Below are positions 59,324 through 61,700 of a DNA stretch of 61,700 bases, piece by piece. Origin of the DNA: GCA-002712045 sp028112705 (GTDB taxonomy: Bacteria > Pseudomonadota > Alphaproteobacteria > Rhodobacterales > Rhodobacteraceae). The stretch is taken from contig JAOGYN010000013.1 of assembly GCA_028112705.1 (NCBI GenBank), positions 1-61,700 on the forward strand, read 5' to 3'. The notes below the pieces were generated by a model that was not told the origin of the DNA, searched no databases, and worked only from the letters and a program-made list of their open reading frames with translations. The translations under genes were made by a program, and so were the position numbers. Numbering within the stretch: the stretch's first letter is position 1; each line of letters opens with the position of its first letter.

Positions 59324-60505
59324 ATGAAAAATAATGGACTTTTAAGTGGACACACCGATTTAAAGCTCGACGAAGTTTTGGCAAAACTGCAGTTGGTAGC
59401 ACAAACACCTTTTGATCAAGCCAGTCCCATCCCAGCAGCGGTCAATCATTCCGAAGAATTTTTCAACCATGAGCTGAAATCTATTTTTATGAGAGAATGG
59501 ATTTGTGTTGGTCGCAATGACGAGCTTTTGGGATCTGGCGATTTTTTAACATATGAAATTGCTGGGGTATCGGTATTGGTTGTGCGTCAAGAAGATGGTT
59601 CCATTCGAGCTTTTATTAATGCATGTGCACATCGGTTTGCGCGACTTCTTCAAGAAGAAAAAGGCACTAGCAAGCGGTTTACCTGCCCCTACCACTCCTG
59701 GACATACAATATTGCAGGTGATCTAGTTCGAGCGCCATATATGGAGATGAAAGATGATTTTGATAAGACAAAAAATGGTCTTCGCAGATTATACTTAGAA
59801 GTTTGGGAGGGATTTATTTATGTGAGTCTTTCAGAAAATCAACCCAAAAAAGTATCCTCGTGTTTACACTCTTTACGTGAAAATGTTGTTGGTAGATACG
59901 ATATGGCATCTTATAAAACAGTTATGCGAAAGACGATGGTTTGGGACGCAAATTGGAAAAATCTTATTGAAAACTTTACTGAGAGCTATCATGTTCCGAT
60001 GGCGCATAAAAAAACCTTTGCATTGCATAAAAAACCCCTTGAAGATTATTACTGTGGTGAGGACCATGACCATTATGGATACCATCAAGCCGTGCAAGAA
60101 GCTGATACAGGTGGCGGTGCTGCACACCCCAGAAATAAGAAATTAAAGGGTGATTGGCGACGCACGATGGTAGATTTTTGCGTATTTCCTTGTCAATTAA
60201 TTACGCTCATGCCTGATTTTCTTTGGTATATCACTGTTTTGCCTCAAGGTATTGGACAATTTAAGGCTACTTGGGGTGTCGCTATACCTTTGGAGATACT
60301 GGATGATATTAAACCTTCTGAATATGAAAAATGGTTATCTGATTTGTCGGATTATATGGATGTCGCCAACGAGGAGGATAAGATTTTGGTTCAAGCTTTA
60401 AATCAGGGGTCAGCTTCAACAATTTTACCCAATGGGACTTTGCACCCCATTGAAAAAAATCTTTGGCAATTTACCCGATATTTATCAAGAATATGCCAAA
60501 TATGA
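59324..60505 (+). CDS. Rieske non-heme iron oxygenase, GbcA/stachydrine-demethylase-like
   Basis: A 393-residue oxygenase alpha subunit. The Rieske cluster is bound by CAHRFARL (Cys101, His103) and CPYHSW (Cys121, His124). The catalytic iron site is shown by NLIENFTESYHVPMAHKKTF (two His). GbcA-type enzymes oxidatively remove a methyl group from quaternary amines such as glycine betaine or stachydrine. No reductase subunit (GbcB-like) is adjacent. It follows the GcvT-like gene by 71 bases on the same strand. Confidence 0.87.
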   Translation: MKNNGLLSGHTDLKLDEVLAKLQLVAQTPFDQASPIPAAVNHSEEFFNHELKSIFMREWICVGRNDELLGSGDFLTYEIAGVSVLVVRQEDGSIRAFINACAHRFARLLQEEKGTSKRFTCPYHSWTYNIAGDLVRAPYMEMKDDFDKTKNGLRRLYLEVWEGFIYVSLSENQPKKVSSCLHSLRENVVGRYDMASYKTVMRKTMVWDANWKNLIENFTESYHVPMAHKKTFALHKKPLEDYYCGEDHDHYGYHQAVQEADTGGGAAHPRNKKLKGDWRRTMVDFCVFPCQLITLMPDFLWYITVLPQGIGQFKATWGVAIPLEILDDIKPSEYEKWLSDLSDYMDVANEEDKILVQALNQGSASTILPNGTLHPIEKNLWQFTRYLSRICQI

Positions 60506-60510
60506 TTAAC

Positions 60511-61700
60511 TTAAGTTAATATTTGTTCTTTTCTTTTTGTAACATATGCTTCTAACTCTTCCTCTATTGCTGGATCAATAGGTGGTTTTTCATATTCATT
60601 AAGCAGCTTTTTCCAGATTAGATTGGCGCGCTGAGTAGCTGACTTTGCGCCGTCTTCAGTCCAAGATTCAAAATTTCTCCAGTCTGATAAAATAGGCTCA
60701 TAAAATGCATTTTGATAACGATCTAAAGTATGTTGTGTGCCAAAAAAGTGACCGCCACTTCCAACTTCAGCTATTGCCTCGTATCCTATCGCTTCTTCAG
60801 AAAAATCAACTGGAGAGAGGAATGCTGCTTGCATTTGTAATAATTCTGCATCTAAAATTAATTTTTCAAATGAACATGTTAGTCCACCTTCCAACCATCC
60901 ACCGGCATGCATCATAACATTTATATGACCCTGAACGCAGGCATTTATAGACATACTACTTTCATAAGTTGCCTGTGCGTCTACAGAGTTAGCTGCAGTT
61001 GTGTTTGAAGATCTGATTGGCAAATCATAGTACCGCGCCAGTTGCCCAGATATAATGACTGATTGTGCATATTCTGGTGTGCCAAATGCTGGAGAGCCAG
61101 TTTTCATATCAACATTTGAGGTGAAATGTCCATAAAATACCGGTGAATAACGACTTGCAGCTTGACCTAATACAATGCCAGCCAGTGCTTCTGCATTCTG
61201 TTGAACGAGTGAGCCTCCAATTGTTGCAGGGCTCATGGTGCCAGCTAGAGTAAATGGCGTTATATGTACCGGTTGACCAGCTTTAGCGAACTCAATCACT
61301 GCTTCAGCTTGTCCATCATCAAAAAGAAGTGGGGAATTAGTATTTACACCACCTAGGATTCCAGGTGTCAAACGTAATTCTTCATCGGTCAACTGTAGAG
61401 AAATTTTTGCCATTTCGATACAGTCTCTTGCCCGCTCGGCTGTATTCATCCAGCAAGGCTGCCAACCTTTGTCACTTAGAGTTGTTTGAGCCAACATCAT
61501 ATCTAAATGACGTGTCTCTGCTGGTAAATCTAGGGGTTCACAGCCACTTCCTCCCTCGTGATGAAAGATGTTAAGTGAAGATGATAGTTTAACAAAATTT
61601 CTCATATCTTGTAATGAACCTGCGCGTCGTCCTCTATCTAGGTCGGATACAAAAGATGGGCCACAAACGGTTGCAAATATCATGGAATTCCCACCAACCT
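60511..61700 (-). CDS. mttB: Second MttB-family methyltransferase (5' end outside window)
   Basis: The frame is open to the right edge; the ATG at 61683 is internal and about 100 N-terminal residues lie outside. Seen segments include FATVCGPSFVSDLDRGRR, TPFTLAGTMSPATIGGSLVQ, YGHFTSNVDMKTGSPAFGTPE, HAGGWLEGGLTCSFEKLILD and GGHFFGTQHTLDRYQ. There is no amber codon, so it is a non-pyrrolysine member like the one at 34803, but clearly divergent from it. It is convergent with the Rieske gene, and its stop lies five bases from that gene's stop. Confidence 0.88.
   Translation of the reverse strand, partial: VGGNSMIFATVCGPSFVSDLDRGRRAGSLQDMRNFVKLSSSLNIFHHEGGSGCEPLDLPAETRHLDMMLAQTTLSDKGWQPCWMNTAERARDCIEMAKISLQLTDEELRLTPGILGGVNTNSPLLFDDGQAEAVIEFAKAGQPVHITPFTLAGTMSPATIGGSLVQQNAEALAGIVLGQAASRYSPVFYGHFTSNVDMKTGSPAFGTPEYAQSVIISGQLARYYDLPIRSSNTTAANSVDAQATYESSMSINACVQGHINVMMHAGGWLEGGLTCSFEKLILDAELLQMQAAFLSPVDFSEEAIGYEAIAEVGSGGHFFGTQHTLDRYQNAFYEPILSDWRNFESWTEDGAKSATQRANLIWKKLLNEYEKPPIDPAIEEELEAYVTKRKEQILT

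Overview
The window is about 61.7 kb of AT-rich bacterial chromosome. Its gene families point to a marine, heterotrophic alphaproteobacterium that lives on small nitrogen compounds and methylated osmolytes: GlxBCD-type glutamate synthase, MttB-family methyltransferases, betaine and amine demethylases, SitABCD metal uptake, CarD, and an alphaproteobacterial-style elongator tRNA-Met. A Rhodobacterales or SAR116-like host is my inference only. I see no rRNA, insertion sequence, CRISPR array or prophage. Two tRNAs are present (Gly-TCC, Met-CAT).

Layout. 1-5.5 kb: nitrogen scavenging (amidase, BMP-type binding protein, fungal-type cytosine deaminase, agmatinase-family hydrolase), tRNA-Gly, and an alpha/beta hydrolase with an apparent ATT start. 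5.8-10.3 kb: acyl-CoA synthetase, CarD, cobS and cobT. 10.4-28.7 kb: the main find, a GntR-controlled metabolosome regulon. 28.8-36.3 kb: LDH2-type dehydrogenase, nicotinamidase, M20 amidohydrolase, a cytoplasmic BisC-like molybdoenzyme coupled to a small ferritin-like protein, and MttB. 36.3-37.2 kb: a GC-richer scar with an Lrp gene and two broken ORFs. 37.3-46.6 kb: PLP decarboxylase, GMC oxidoreductase, SRAP protein, cyclic-nucleotide-gated K+ channel, PHP hydrolase, sulfotransferase, amine oxidase and 8-oxoguanine deaminase. 46.7-50.3 kb: sitABCD behind a Fur/Mur box. 50.4-61.7 kb: TMADH-family enzyme, small redox and detoxification genes, tRNA-Met, PhzF, then a demethylation group (GcvT-like, Rieske oxygenase, second MttB cut by the window edge).

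The metabolosome. A FadR-type GntR regulator diverges from glxBCD. An FAD amine oxidase and an SDR face a nine-gene operon: glutamine-synthetase-like ligase, BMC-P, BMC-H, octopine-dehydrogenase-like protein, CoA-acylating aldehyde dehydrogenase, BMC-T, malate-dehydrogenase-like enzyme with an EutQ-like N-terminal module, RidA-like protein and SDR. A five-gene branched-chain-type ABC importer follows. The same CTGTATACAG-core palindrome lies in front of all three rightward operons, so they probably form one regulon of about 18 kb. The shell is minimal, one gene each of H, T and P type. The window has no phosphotransacylase, alcohol dehydrogenase or classical signature enzyme. My reading is that an imported amine or amino acid is handled through gamma-glutamyl or glutamate chemistry and yields an aldehyde that is oxidised to an acyl-CoA inside the shell. 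The substrate cannot be fixed from sequence alone.
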